Of a DNA stretch of 64,000 nucleotides, positions 43,165 to 51,865 are shown piece after piece; position 1 is the stretch's first letter; each line of letters begins with the position of its first letter. This stretch comes from Bryobacterales bacterium. GTDB taxonomy: Bacteria; Acidobacteriota; Terriglobia; Bryobacterales; Bryobacteraceae. The notes beneath the pieces were generated by a model, which worked only from the letters and a program-made list of their open reading frames with translations, was not told where the DNA came from and searched no databases. The stretch spans positions 35,019-99,018 of the forward strand of contig JADLBD010000211.1 in assembly GCA_020847975.1 (NCBI GenBank), given 5' to 3'. The position numbers and the translations under genes were made by a program.

Positions 43165-44332
43165 GCCTGCCCCGCAGAATCACCGCCGCAACACGCCTCG
43201 TGTTCCGTATGTCCTCGAGCGGATTCCCATCAAGCAGCACTACATCCGCCAGCCTGCCCTTCTCCACCGTGCCAATGTCCTTCCGTCCAAGGAACACCGC
43301 CGCATTGCGCGTTGCCGCCTGCAACGCCTCCATCGGCGTCAAGCCGGCTTCCACCAGCAGTTCCAACTCCCGGTGCAGGCTCTCGCCGGGCTCCACGTTC
43401 GCGCTGCCCCCTGCATCCGTTCCAGCCAGCAGCGGCACGCCGGCCGCGTGCATCTGGCGCACCACGCGCAACCCCGCCTCCCGCACTTCACCGAGCGCCA
43501 CCAGCGTGGGGCACTGCCACGTCCTCTTCTCAGCGAACAGACGGTATAGCGGCGCGCAGATTTGCGGGTCATACGTCGCCGCCGCATGAAACAAAAGCGC
43601 GTGCATCTGTTTTGCCGATTCCTGCCGCGAGATCGGCCACAGATTGGCCGCGCGCTTCATGTCGCGGTCCACGTTTCCATCCGCCGTGCAGCTCTCGAAG
43701 ATGCCGCTCAAGTGCTCCACGCTCCTCTGCCCCGCGCGCGCAGCCTCCTCCGCGGTCACCCAAATGGGAACGTGCCCCACTAGCGGAAGATGCAGCTTGC
43801 GCGCCTCGGCGGCGAGCGCGAAGTAAGCGTCGCGCGGCAGGAAATCATACACCTTGACGAAATCCGCGCCCCCTTTTTTCATCGCCAGCGCGGCGCGCCG
43901 CGCGGAGGCGGCGTCCCCTGCCGTCACCGCGGCGCTCCACACGGGAATCGGCCCGTCGATCATGGGGCCATTCGTCACGATGTGCGGCCCCTCGATCGCC
44001 GCGGACGCCACTTCCCGGCGCAGCCTCACTGCCGTAACAAGCGGGTCCTCCGCCTCCAGATGCATGTTCCGGATGCCCGTGATCCCGCTCGCAAGCAACT
44101 TGGGGAACGCCTTCTCCGGCCTGGCGAGCAAGTGAACGTGCATGTCCCACAACCCCGGAATGAGGTACTTTCCCGTCCCGTCGATCACCTGCGCGTCCTT
44201 CGGAATACGGGCGTCGCCCACGGAACGGATCCGGCTCCCCTCGATCACCACCGTCTGCTCCGCCCTCGCCGGAGCGCCGGTTCCGTCAATCACAGTGACG
44301 TGCGTGATGGCTATCGCCAGCGCCGCCACCAT
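43091..44332 (-). CDS. Amidohydrolase (imidazolonepropionase/prolidase-like)
   Basis: A 413-residue metal-dependent hydrolase. N-terminal beta domain ITHVTVIDGTGAPARAEQTV, metal site LIPGLWDMHVHLLARP (HxH), FVKVYDFLPRD, His in LPLVGHVPIWV and VEHLSGIF, final Asp in PLLAGTDAGGSANV, and KGRLADVVLLDGNPLEDI at the end. The ATG at 44332 shares its A with the stop of the preceding gene (TGATG), so translation is coupled. A longer frame exists but adds unrelated residues. The tail (SSPQSSATPGAGTQPGPRR) overlaps the MmcQ gene antiparallel. Substrate unknown. Confidence 0.88.
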   Translation of the reverse strand: MVAALAIAITHVTVIDGTGAPARAEQTVVIEGSRIRSVGDARIPKDAQVIDGTGKYLIPGLWDMHVHLLARPEKAFPKLLASGITGIRNMHLEAEDPLVTAVRLRREVASAAIEGPHIVTNGPMIDGPIPVWSAAVTAGDAASARRAALAMKKGGADFVKVYDFLPRDAYFALAAEARKLHLPLVGHVPIWVTAEEAARAGQRSVEHLSGIFESCTADGNVDRDMKRAANLWPISRQESAKQMHALLFHAAATYDPQICAPLYRLFAEKRTWQCPTLVALGEVREAGLRVVRQMHAAGVPLLAGTDAGGSANVEPGESLHRELELLVEAGLTPMEALQAATRNAAVFLGRKDIGTVEKGRLADVVLLDGNPLEDIRNTRRVAAVILRGRLIDAASSPQSSATPGAGTQPGPRR

Positions 44333-45162
44333 CACCACCTCGAGGCCTCGCGGTAAAGGAAATCCCGCACCTTGAGATACCACTCCGGGCCGTAACGCGA
44401 CGACGCCGGCGGCGCCGAGCACCATGCCGCCGCACTCCCTGCGCCCGCTGCCTGCGCGATGGCATCCTGCAACTCCTGCTTTCCCCGCTTCGCCTCGAGC
44501 ACCCGCGCCAGCGCGATGTCCTGCTGCACATTGCGCCGTGTCAGCGCCCGCCCCATCCCGCGCGGGCCGCCGGGCATCGGTTTATCCCCGCACATGTACT
44601 CCCGCAGCGTCTGCCGCGCCGTCGCATCGCTCGGCCTCTCCCACTTGGCAATCGGCCCGCCCGCGGGCTGGAAGCGCGGCACGATAGCGGCCAGAATCCG
44701 CACTTCCATCGGATAGGTGAACCACTGGTCCCCATCATGGAACTGCGCCTCCAGCCGGATGCGCTTCACCTCCGCGAGCGCTGGCACGAACACGTCGAGC
44801 CAGATCGTCTCCGTCTCCCCGTTGCCCTGACCTTGGACAGGCGTTCTCACCTGCTCCAGCCGGTCGCGCACCGGCGAATCCGGCGCCGCCGGCAGTTCGC
44901 GGTACAGCTTCACGTTCAATCCCTGCGGGTTCTGCGTCACCCACAGTGTGTACCATTTGCCCTTCACCGGCCGCAGCACCAGCCGCATGGAATGCCATGC
45001 GTTGCGCGCGAACCCCGGCGAGAGAATCTCGCGCGGCGTACCCCCAAGGTCCTGAGGCACAATCGCCCCCGTCGCATCCACGCGGCGGAATTCCGAATAC
45101 AGTTGCAGGTTCTGCGCCGGGGCGGGCAACGGCCACAGCAGCCCGAGAAGGAAAACAACCAT
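44332..45162 (-). CDS. Exported protein of unknown function
   Basis: A 276-residue protein with a signal peptide (MVVFLLGLLWPLPAPAQNLQ). The middle is beta-rich (WHSMRLVLRPVKGKWYTLWV; VFVPALAEVKRIRLEAQFHD) and contains GDQWFTYPMEVRILAAIVPR; the C-terminal 90 residues are helical (LREYMCGDKPMPGGP; VLEAKRGKQELQDAIAQAAG). I do not recognise the family. It lies 6 bp after the MFS transporter gene and shares bases with the start of the downstream amidohydrolase, so it belongs to the same operon. Confidence 0.72.
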   Translation of the reverse strand: MVVFLLGLLWPLPAPAQNLQLYSEFRRVDATGAIVPQDLGGTPREILSPGFARNAWHSMRLVLRPVKGKWYTLWVTQNPQGLNVKLYRELPAAPDSPVRDRLEQVRTPVQGQGNGETETIWLDVFVPALAEVKRIRLEAQFHDGDQWFTYPMEVRILAAIVPRFQPAGGPIAKWERPSDATARQTLREYMCGDKPMPGGPRGMGRALTRRNVQQDIALARVLEAKRGKQELQDAIAQAAGAGSAAAWCSAPPASSRYGPEWYLKVRDFLYREASRW

Positions 45163-45168
45163 TCCTTT

Positions 45169-46461
45169 CTATGCTACGGCGTGAACCGCTGCTTCCGCTT
45201 CCCGCCGCGCCATGTCCTTCGCAATGGTGCGCGAGCCTGCCCACAACACGAACGCCAGCCCCACGGCAAGTACCGGAATCAGCAGCATTGCCTGCTGTAA
45301 CCCGACAGCCTTGAACTGCTCTGTAATCACCGCCGACCCTGCCGCATCCGCCGCCACGCGCGCCCGCCAGTCGCTTACGTGACCCGTCAGCAGCGGCCCG
45401 AAACTCGCGCCCAGCAGATACATCGCCATGAAATACACCGCCATCGTCGTGCCCCGCATCGCCGGCGAAACAATGTCCTGGATGGACGCATACACGAAGC
45501 CGTAATAGCTGTTGCAGCCGCCGTAAGCCAGGGTGATCAGAGCGAGCGCCGGCAGCAGCGATCCCGCCGGTTGCAGAATGCCGAAGAACGCCACCGGCGC
45601 AGTCAGCAAAGCGAGCGCCGCCCCCGCGAGCATCCTTCCGTCCTTGCGCTTGTGGATGACGTGATCTCCAATCCTGCCCGAGAGCATGCCCCCGCCGATG
45701 CCGCCGATCAGGTACGCCACGCCCACGACGATCCCCGATTGCGCCAGTGTCAATCCATGCACGCGGCTGAAGAACGCCGGAAGAAACGTCCCAAAGGCGT
45801 ACATGTTGAAGTTGAGCAGCGCCCCCGAAGCAATGATCCACCACAGCGTGGGAATGCGCAGGATACTTCCGATGGACCCCGGCGCGGCTTTCTCCTTGCG
45901 CGCTTCCATGGCCCCGCGTTCCGGCTCCGGAGTCCTCAGCAGCAAAGGCACAAGCACCACGGTGGGCAATGCCGCCGCCATCATCGCCGTTCGCCAGCCG
46001 AACGCCTGGGCCAGCTGACCGCTGAAGAAATAGCTCACCGCCCCGCCGATGGGCACGCCGAGCATGAAGATCGCCAGCGCCCGCGAGCGTTTGTGAACCG
46101 GAAACAGGTCGCCGATCCAACTGGTGGCCGTGGGAGCGCACGTGGCCTCGCCCACAGCCACGCCGAGCCGCGCCATCAGCAGCATGGCGTAATTTCGCGC
46201 CAGCCCGTTCATCGCCGTCAGCGCGCCCCACACCAGCAGGCCGGCGGCAAGCAGTTTTCTGCGGCTCCACCGGTCCGCAAGCCGGCCGAGCGGCACTCCC
46301 ACGATGGCATAGAGCCAGGTAAAGACCGTGCCCAATAGCCCGATCTCGGTGTCGTTCAATTGAAACTCCCGCCGGATGGGCTCGGCCAGCGCTCCCGCGA
46401 TGTTGCGGTCATAGAAGTTCAGCAGGTTGACGGCAAACAAGACCCACAGCGCCCGTTCCAT
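45169..46461 (-). CDS. MFS transporter, spinster-like
   Basis: About 430 residues with twelve predicted membrane segments. The first half has NLLNFYDRNIAGALAEPIRR and the MFS loop motif GVPLGRLADRWSRRKLLAAG, then MARLGVAVGEATCAPTATSW. This arrangement is typical of spinster-like MFS proteins, which in bacteria often move organic acids or amphiphiles. I choose the ATG at 46461, since family members start near MERALWVLFAVN; a GTG at 46494 is possible. It precedes two operon partners at 6 bp and by overlap. Confidence 0.88.
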   Translation of the reverse strand: MERALWVLFAVNLLNFYDRNIAGALAEPIRREFQLNDTEIGLLGTVFTWLYAIVGVPLGRLADRWSRRKLLAAGLLVWGALTAMNGLARNYAMLLMARLGVAVGEATCAPTATSWIGDLFPVHKRSRALAIFMLGVPIGGAVSYFFSGQLAQAFGWRTAMMAAALPTVVLVPLLLRTPEPERGAMEARKEKAAPGSIGSILRIPTLWWIIASGALLNFNMYAFGTFLPAFFSRVHGLTLAQSGIVVGVAYLIGGIGGGMLSGRIGDHVIHKRKDGRMLAGAALALLTAPVAFFGILQPAGSLLPALALITLAYGGCNSYYGFVYASIQDIVSPAMRGTTMAVYFMAMYLLGASFGPLLTGHVSDWRARVAADAAGSAVITEQFKAVGLQQAMLLIPVLAVGLAFVLWAGSRTIAKDMARREAEAAVHAVA

Positions 46462-46512
46462 GTGTTTCCCGGTCACAGCGGGAGATGGTATCACAGCGGG
46501 CGAACCGCCGCC

Positions 46513-47094
46513 TTACATCTCGACCTTGCCTTGATACGCGAGGTCCTTCCAGCGAAAGATCGCCTGCCGGTAGGGCCCGGTGACGCCGGGAATGTAGAGT
46601 TCGAAGTCCAGATCCTTCACCGCCTCCGCCGGCCGCGGATAGACAAGCCGCAACACCGGGTCGGAAGGCGTGGGCGGGAAGTGCCCTGTCATCCGCACCT
46701 TCCTCTTTCCGAGTTTGAGCACGGACTCCTCTTCCATCCGCTTTACTTCCGCCTCTTCGGACAGGGCCGCGACATTGGGGTTCCCAATGGCCAGCACAAT
46801 CACCTTGCCCTTGTTTTGCGCAAGAAATACGTCGTACTCGGAGTTCGGCCCGGCAGCGGCCGGAGCCGGGCCGGTCTTCGAATAGCGGCGCTGTTTCTCC
46901 GCTTCGGCGTCGAGCAGCGGTTTCGCCCCAGCCAGGTACACCACCACCGGAGCGGCATCGCGGAAGGTCGTGGTCTGCGCCCACGGCGAGTCCGTCAGCA
47001 TCTCCTGCAACTCCTCGTCGCTCCAGTGCCGCGGCTGTTTCGTCTCCCAGAAAGGTGCGGCAAGAAGCAGAAGCGCGAGAAGAGCGGCGTGCAT
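46513..47094 (-). CDS. Exported protein of unknown function with a WSDEEL...LTDSPWA motif
   Basis: A 193-residue protein with a signal peptide (MHAALLALLLLAAPFWETKQ). It then carries PRHWSDEELQEMLTDSPWAQ, a motif I associate from memory with uncharacterised acidobacterial exported proteins. The rest shows alternating strands and helices (VVVYLAGAKPLLDAEAE; YDVFLAQNKGKVIVLAIGNP; RKVRMTGHFPPTPSDPVLRL). The ATG at 47094 is chosen because the frame upstream is a shadow of the divergent gene. It heads a probable minus-strand operon with the MFS transporter. Confidence 0.72.
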   Translation of the reverse strand: MHAALLALLLLAAPFWETKQPRHWSDEELQEMLTDSPWAQTTTFRDAAPVVVYLAGAKPLLDAEAEKQRRYSKTGPAPAAAGPNSEYDVFLAQNKGKVIVLAIGNPNVAALSEEAEVKRMEEESVLKLGKRKVRMTGHFPPTPSDPVLRLVYPRPAEAVKDLDFELYIPGVTGPYRQAIFRWKDLAYQGKVEM

Positions 47095-47130
47095 CAGGAT
47101 TCCCGATTTGATTATATTGGCGGAAGCACC

Positions 47131-48213
47131 ATGGGCGAAATCATCTATCGCGGCCGCCGCGCCTTTTCCATCGAAAACGAGCAGTTGAAAGTGACTCTGC
47201 TGGTGGAGGGCGGACATCTTGCCGAGTTGAGGCACAAGGCTTCGGGAACGAATCCCCTGTGGACGCCGCCCTGGCCTTCCATCGAGCCGTCGCAGCTCGA
47301 TCCGGCAAAGCACGGAAGCGTCTACGGGGCACACGCGGAAAGCCGGTTGCTCGCCGGCATCATGGGGCACAACCTGTGCATGGATATTTTCGGAGGCATG
47401 TCCGATGCGGAGGCCGCCGCCGGACTCACGCCCCACGGAGACGGCTCCATCGTCCCCTACTCGATTTCCGACGATGGCGGCGTCCTCACCGCGCGCGCCA
47501 ACTTCCCCCACGCGCAGATCGATTTCGAACGGCGCATCCAGCTCGACGGCAGCGTCGCCATCATCGAAGAGACCGCGCGCAACCTCACCTCGATCGACAA
47601 GCCCACCGCTTGGACGCAGCACGTGACGCTCGGCCCGCCGTTCCTCGAAAAAGGCAAAACCCTGTTCCGCCTGCCGGCCACGCGATCGCGCGTCTTCGAG
47701 CAGGACTTCGGCGGCGAGTTCGGACGCTACGTCGCCGGCATGGATTTCGATTGGCCGATGGCGCCGTTGAAGCAAGGAGGCTCGCTCGACTTGCGCGTCC
47801 TGCCCGATGCCAAGGCGAGCAGCGGCTTCACTACTCAACTCATGGACCCGCGCCGCGAGCAGGCGTTCTTCCTCGCCTGGTCGCCTTCTTCGAAAGTGCT
47901 CACCGGCTATGTCTGGCGCCGCTCAGACTTCCCGTGGCTCGGAATCTGGGAGGAGAACTACGCCCGCGAGCAGTCCCCCTGGAACAGCCGCACCCTGACC
48001 CGCGGAATGGAGTTCGGCGTTTCCCCCATGCCGGAAACGCGCCGCCAGATGATCGAGCGGCCGATGTTATTCGGCGTGCCCGGCTACCGCTGGATTCCCG
48101 CCAAGGGCGAAGCCAAGGTGACCTATTGCGCCTTCGTCACCACGGCCGATGCGATCCCCGATGAGGCGGCATGGAGCGGCGGCGCGAAACTCGCGTTCCA
48201 TCCCGCGCGCTAA
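47131..48213 (+). CDS. Galactose-mutarotase-like (aldose 1-epimerase fold) protein
   Basis: A 360-residue cytoplasmic protein of all-beta character beginning MGEIIYRGRRAFSIENEQLK. The GGHLAELRHKASGTNPLWTP segment is typical of the galactose-mutarotase-like fold, as are the repeated aromatic-rich strands (WTQHVTLGPPFLEKG; GYVWRRSDFPWLGIWEENYA). It may bind or epimerise a sugar, but active-site residues cannot be assigned. The upstream in-frame extension is not used, because the conserved protein starts at 47131. Divergent from the exported-protein gene ending the 43-47 kb operon. Confidence 0.72.
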   Translation: MGEIIYRGRRAFSIENEQLKVTLLVEGGHLAELRHKASGTNPLWTPPWPSIEPSQLDPAKHGSVYGAHAESRLLAGIMGHNLCMDIFGGMSDAEAAAGLTPHGDGSIVPYSISDDGGVLTARANFPHAQIDFERRIQLDGSVAIIEETARNLTSIDKPTAWTQHVTLGPPFLEKGKTLFRLPATRSRVFEQDFGGEFGRYVAGMDFDWPMAPLKQGGSLDLRVLPDAKASSGFTTQLMDPRREQAFFLAWSPSSKVLTGYVWRRSDFPWLGIWEENYAREQSPWNSRTLTRGMEFGVSPMPETRRQMIERPMLFGVPGYRWIPAKGEAKVTYCAFVTTADAIPDEAAWSGGAKLAFHPAR

Positions 48214-48234
48214 TGCTACGATGAAACGACAGGC

Positions 48235-48747
48235 ATGAACCGGCGCGATTACCTCCAAGTGGCGGCCACCACGGCTCTGGCGTCTCCCGCGCTGGCGCAG
48301 ACCGCGGCATGGAAGCCGCAGGCTCTTGATGCGCACCAGAACGAAACCGTCATTGCGCTGACTGACCTCATCATCCCTTCTACCGATACGCCGGGCGCCA
48401 AAGCCGCGCAGGTGAATCGCTACATCGATCTCCTGCTGCACGACGGCCCCCTCAGCGAGCGGGACCGCTTCCTGGAAGGCCTCTCGTTTCTCGATGCCTA
48501 CTCGATCCGCAAGCAAGGCGAGCCGTTCGTCCGCTGCACACCGGCGCAGCAGACGGCGATCCTCGAGGCGTTCGACAAGAATGAGAGTCCGGATGTTGCT
48601 CCGGGCCACCGTTTCTTCCGTATGGCGAAGCAGCTTACCAGCCGCATCTATTACTCCACCGAAATCGGATACAAGGAACTGAACAAGGGCGGGCGTGTTC
48701 CTTCCACCTTTGGCTGCCGCCACGCGGAGCACAAGGGCTCGGCCTGA
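48235..48747 (+). CDS. Gluconate 2-dehydrogenase subunit 3-like protein, orphan
   Basis: A 170-residue protein with MNRRDYLQVAATTALASPAL, a Tat-like signal (RRDYLQ). The body matches the gluconate dehydrogenase small subunit family: LDAHQNETVIALTDLIIPST, TPGAKAAQVNRYIDLLL, YSTEIGYKELNKGGRVPSTF. Such subunits work with a GMC-family flavoprotein in the periplasm, but no such gene is beside it. It follows the mutarotase-like gene after 21 bp and precedes folC after 8 bp, so it may be co-transcribed with either. Confidence 0.85.
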   Translation: MNRRDYLQVAATTALASPALAQTAAWKPQALDAHQNETVIALTDLIIPSTDTPGAKAAQVNRYIDLLLHDGPLSERDRFLEGLSFLDAYSIRKQGEPFVRCTPAQQTAILEAFDKNESPDVAPGHRFFRMAKQLTSRIYYSTEIGYKELNKGGRVPSTFGCRHAEHKGSA

Positions 48748-48755
48748 TTTTTCGC

Positions 48756-50018
48756 ATGCATACCTATCCGGACTCGGTCCGGTTTCTCTATTCGCTGGGC
48801 AATGAAATCAAGGCCGTCAAATTCGGCCTGGAGACGATCCGCGCGGTTCTCGAGGCGCTCGGCAATCCGCATGAGGCTCTGCGCTTTGTCCACGTAGCGG
48901 GGACGAACGGCAAGGGATCCACGTGCGCCATGATCGAATCGGCGCTGCGCGCGGCCGGCTACCGGACAGGCCTCTATACGTCGCCGCACCTTGTGGAGCC
49001 TACCGAGCGCATCCGGATTCAGGGCGTGCCCGTGAGCCGCGACGAGTTTGTGGCGGCGTTCGAAGCGGTCCATGACGCCGCCGAGCGGCTGTTCTCCGCC
49101 GGAAGCATCGAGCACCACCCCACCTACTTCGAAACCGTCACCGCCATGGGGTTTCTTCTGTTCCGCGAACGAGGCGTGGAGCGCGTGGTTCTTGAAGTGG
49201 GCCTCGGCGGGCGCCTCGACGCGACCAACGTCGTCAAGCCGGACCTCTGCATCATCACGCCTATCGACTACGATCACGAAGCGTGGCTCGGCAACACCAT
49301 CGAGGCGATCGCCTTCGAGAAGGCGGGCATCCTCAAACCCGGCGTCCCGGCTGTGTCGGCCTACCAGCGTCTGGAGGCCGAAGCAGTGCTGCGGCGCAGA
49401 AGCGAAGATGTGGGATGCCCGCTGCTCCTTTCTGAATCCGACGCCGAGTTCGAGGCAACCCCGCGTGGCAGCACCATCCGTTGGGAAGGGCTCACCCTGC
49501 GGTGTCCTCTTGCCGGGTTACACCAGATCGAGAACACCATCACCGCCGCCCGCGCTCTGCGCGAACTCGGTGTGCCCCGGGAAGCGATTGAAAAAGGAAT
49601 CGCCGAGGCGCGATGGCCCGGACGGCTCGAATACGTGGCCCAGTCGCCGGATATCATTCTCGACGGCGCGCACAACCCGGCCGGCGTGCGCGCTCTTGCG
49701 GACTACATCAGCCGGTTTCACAAAGGCCGCAAGGTCTGGCTGATCTACGGCACTATGCGCGACAAGAGCGTCGGCGAGATTGCCGACACTTTGTTTCCGC
49801 TGGCGCAGGAGATCATCTTTACGGCGCCCGCATCGGCACGGTCGCTGGATCCGGCCAGCCTGTTGCCGTTTGCCGGGCAGTCGCATGCGAGTACGGCTCC
49901 GCACGTGAAAGCTGCGCTGAGCATGGCGCGAGCCGGCGCCGCGCCGGAGGACGTCATCTTCCTCAGCGGCTCGTTGTTTCTCGTGGGAGAGGCGCGTGCG
50001 CTGCTCATGCGCGAATAG
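48756..50018 (+). CDS. folC: Folylpolyglutamate synthase / dihydrofolate synthase FolC
   Basis: Adds glutamate residues to folates and converts dihydropteroate to dihydrofolate. Mur-ligase fold with the ATP-binding loop FVHVAGTNGKGSTCAMIESA, the second signature YTSPHLVEPTERIRIQGVPV, VVLEVGLGGRLDATNVVKPD, ITPIDYDHEAWLGNTIEAIA, and the C-terminal ILDGAHNPAGVRALADYI. Length 420 is normal. The start ATG is 8 bp after the preceding gene and plsC follows after 12 bp, suggesting one transcript. Confidence 0.95.
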   Translation: MHTYPDSVRFLYSLGNEIKAVKFGLETIRAVLEALGNPHEALRFVHVAGTNGKGSTCAMIESALRAAGYRTGLYTSPHLVEPTERIRIQGVPVSRDEFVAAFEAVHDAAERLFSAGSIEHHPTYFETVTAMGFLLFRERGVERVVLEVGLGGRLDATNVVKPDLCIITPIDYDHEAWLGNTIEAIAFEKAGILKPGVPAVSAYQRLEAEAVLRRRSEDVGCPLLLSESDAEFEATPRGSTIRWEGLTLRCPLAGLHQIENTITAARALRELGVPREAIEKGIAEARWPGRLEYVAQSPDIILDGAHNPAGVRALADYISRFHKGRKVWLIYGTMRDKSVGEIADTLFPLAQEIIFTAPASARSLDPASLLPFAGQSHASTAPHVKAALSMARAGAAPEDVIFLSGSLFLVGEARALLMRE

Positions 50019-50030
50019 AATAGGGAAACA

Positions 50031-50762
50031 ATGCTCAGTTGGTTGATGACGCTATTCTTCACGGGGCCGCTGGTGCTGTTGCTGACAACGTTCTATGGCA
50101 CGCTCGATCTGATCGCGAGTTTCTTTGATTCGAGCGGCGACTGGCAGCACAGCATCGCGCAGATGTGGTCGCGCTCCCTGCTACTGGTGGGCGGCGTCAA
50201 GGTTCGCCTGTCGGGAATCGAGAACATCCACCCCAACGGGAGCTACGTCTTTGCCGCCAACCATCTGAGCTTCTCCGATACGCCGGTGGTGCTTGCAAAC
50301 ATTCCCTGCCAGTTCCGTTTTATGGCCAAGCACAGCCTGTTCAATGTGCCATTCATCGGATTTCACCTGCGGCGCGGCGGCCACATTCCGGTGCCGCGCG
50401 AAGATACGCGGGCGGCTGTCCGCGCCGTATTGGACGCCGGCCGCATCATCCGCGAACGCAGCATCTCGGTGCTCCAGTTCCCCGAAGGCGGGCGCAGCGG
50501 TGGAGAGTTGCGGCCGTTCAAAGAGGGCGCGGCGATGATCGCCATTGCGGCCGGCGTCCCCATTGTTCCCGTGGCGATCGAGGGCACGCGCGAGATCATG
50601 CCGCTGGGCTCGCTGCGCATGGTGCCCGGAGATGTCCGGATCCGCATCGGCAAACCGATACCCACCGAGGGGCTCACCTCGAAAGAGAGAAAGGCGTTGA
50701 CGCTCCAGGTGCGCGAGCAGGTGGAAGCCATGCTCGCCGAGATCCGCAAAAACGCCGCCTGA
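50031..50762 (+). CDS. plsC: 1-acyl-sn-glycerol-3-phosphate acyltransferase
   Basis: Second acylation step of phospholipid synthesis at the inner membrane. Residues 1-30 are hydrophobic and serve as a membrane anchor. Acyltransferase motifs follow in order: the HX4D block in AANHLSFSDTPVV, FRFMAKHSLFNVPFIGFHLR, the FPEGGRS block in LQFPEGGRSGGELRPFK, and the IVPVAIEGTREIMP block. Length 243 is typical. It lies between folC and an exported amidohydrolase gene at short spacing. Confidence 0.93.
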   Translation: MLSWLMTLFFTGPLVLLLTTFYGTLDLIASFFDSSGDWQHSIAQMWSRSLLLVGGVKVRLSGIENIHPNGSYVFAANHLSFSDTPVVLANIPCQFRFMAKHSLFNVPFIGFHLRRGGHIPVPREDTRAAVRAVLDAGRIIRERSISVLQFPEGGRSGGELRPFKEGAAMIAIAAGVPIVPVAIEGTREIMPLGSLRMVPGDVRIRIGKPIPTEGLTSKERKALTLQVREQVEAMLAEIRKNAA

Positions 50763-50782
50763 ACGTTTACACTGACATTCAT

Positions 50783-51865
50783 ATGCAGAAACTCGCTCTG
50801 GGACTGCTCGTCCTCACGCAGCTTTTCGCGCAGGGCCAGCAGACGATGACAGTGGAGGAGTACGAGCCGAGGTCCCTCCTCGTGGCGCCGCAGCACAAGG
50901 TTCCGCGCGCCAGATACCGGTTTATCGATGTCCACAACCACCAGAACCGCCGCTCGGGCGCGGAACTCGACCAACTGGTGAAAGAGATGGATGAGATCAA
51001 CATGGGCGTCATGGTGCAGCTTTCCGGAGGCTATGGCGACCGGCTGGCGGAAAACGTGAAACGGCAGAAGGGCAAGTACCCGGACCGCTTCGTCATTTTC
51101 GCCAACATCGACTTCACGAACATCGACGCGCCGGATTACTCGAAAAAAGCCGCCGCCCAACTCGAGCGCGACATCGCCAACGGCGCCCAGGGTTTGAAGA
51201 TCTTCAAGAATTTCGGAATGGACCTGAAGGACACCAGGGGCAACCGCATCCACACCGATGATCCGCGCTTTGACGAACTGTTCGAAGTCTGCGCCCGGCA
51301 CAACATTCCGGTGCTCATCCACACCGGCGAACCCCTGGGCCTGTTTCTTCCCATGGACAAGTACAACGAGCGCTGGCTCGAGTTGAAGACCCACCCGGGG
51401 CGCGGGCGTCCGCCGGAACGCTATCCGAAGTGGGAAGACCTGATGGAGGAGCAGCACCGCCTTTTCGCCCGCCATCCGAACACGAAATTCATCGACGCGC
51501 ACCTCGGCTGGCTGGGCAACAACCTGGGAGAACTTGCGAAACTACTCGACCGCCTCCCGAATGTGAACACCGAAATCGGCGCGGTCATTGAAGAACTCGG
51601 GCGGCAGCCGCGCTTCGCCCGCCAGTTCCTGGTGAAGTATCAGGATCGCGTGCTGTTCGGCAAGGATACCTACAACAAAGCGGAGTACGGCACCTACTTC
51701 CGCACGCTGGAAACGGCCGATGAGTACTTTGATCACGACCGCAAGTATCACGGCATCTGGAAAATGTACGGCCTCGATCTGCCGGACGAAGTGCTGAAGA
51801 AAATCTATTACAAGAACGCGTTGAGGCTGATCCCCGGCATGGACAAATCGAAGTTTCCCCAATGA
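50783..51865 (+). CDS. Exported amidohydrolase-family TIM-barrel hydrolase
   Basis: The ATG at 50783 begins a signal peptide (MQKLALGLLVLTQLFAQGQQ). Metal-binding features of amidohydrolase family 2 follow: FIDVHNHQNRRSG, a lysine in GLKIFKNFG, IPVLIHTGEPLG, FIDAHLGWLGNNL and a final acidic residue in RVLFGKDTYNKAEYG. Related proteins act on aromatic acids or lactones; the substrate is unknown here. Its stop TGA and the stop of the convergent gene meet in TGATCA with no gap between them. Confidence 0.85.
   Translation: MQKLALGLLVLTQLFAQGQQTMTVEEYEPRSLLVAPQHKVPRARYRFIDVHNHQNRRSGAELDQLVKEMDEINMGVMVQLSGGYGDRLAENVKRQKGKYPDRFVIFANIDFTNIDAPDYSKKAAAQLERDIANGAQGLKIFKNFGMDLKDTRGNRIHTDDPRFDELFEVCARHNIPVLIHTGEPLGLFLPMDKYNERWLELKTHPGRGRPPERYPKWEDLMEEQHRLFARHPNTKFIDAHLGWLGNNLGELAKLLDRLPNVNTEIGAVIEELGRQPRFARQFLVKYQDRVLFGKDTYNKAEYGTYFRTLETADEYFDHDRKYHGIWKMYGLDLPDEVLKKIYYKNALRLIPGMDKSKFPQ

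Noticed and set aside
16600..47100. Origin or terminus of replication as explanation for the composition switch
   Set aside because: Two opposite switches within about 30 kb cannot be both a terminus and an origin, and no dnaA boxes or origin-type genes were seen.
46360..47130. Upstream extension of the mutarotase-like gene
   Set aside because: It lies antisense to the exported-protein gene at 46513-47094, and conserved sequence begins only at the ATG at 47131.
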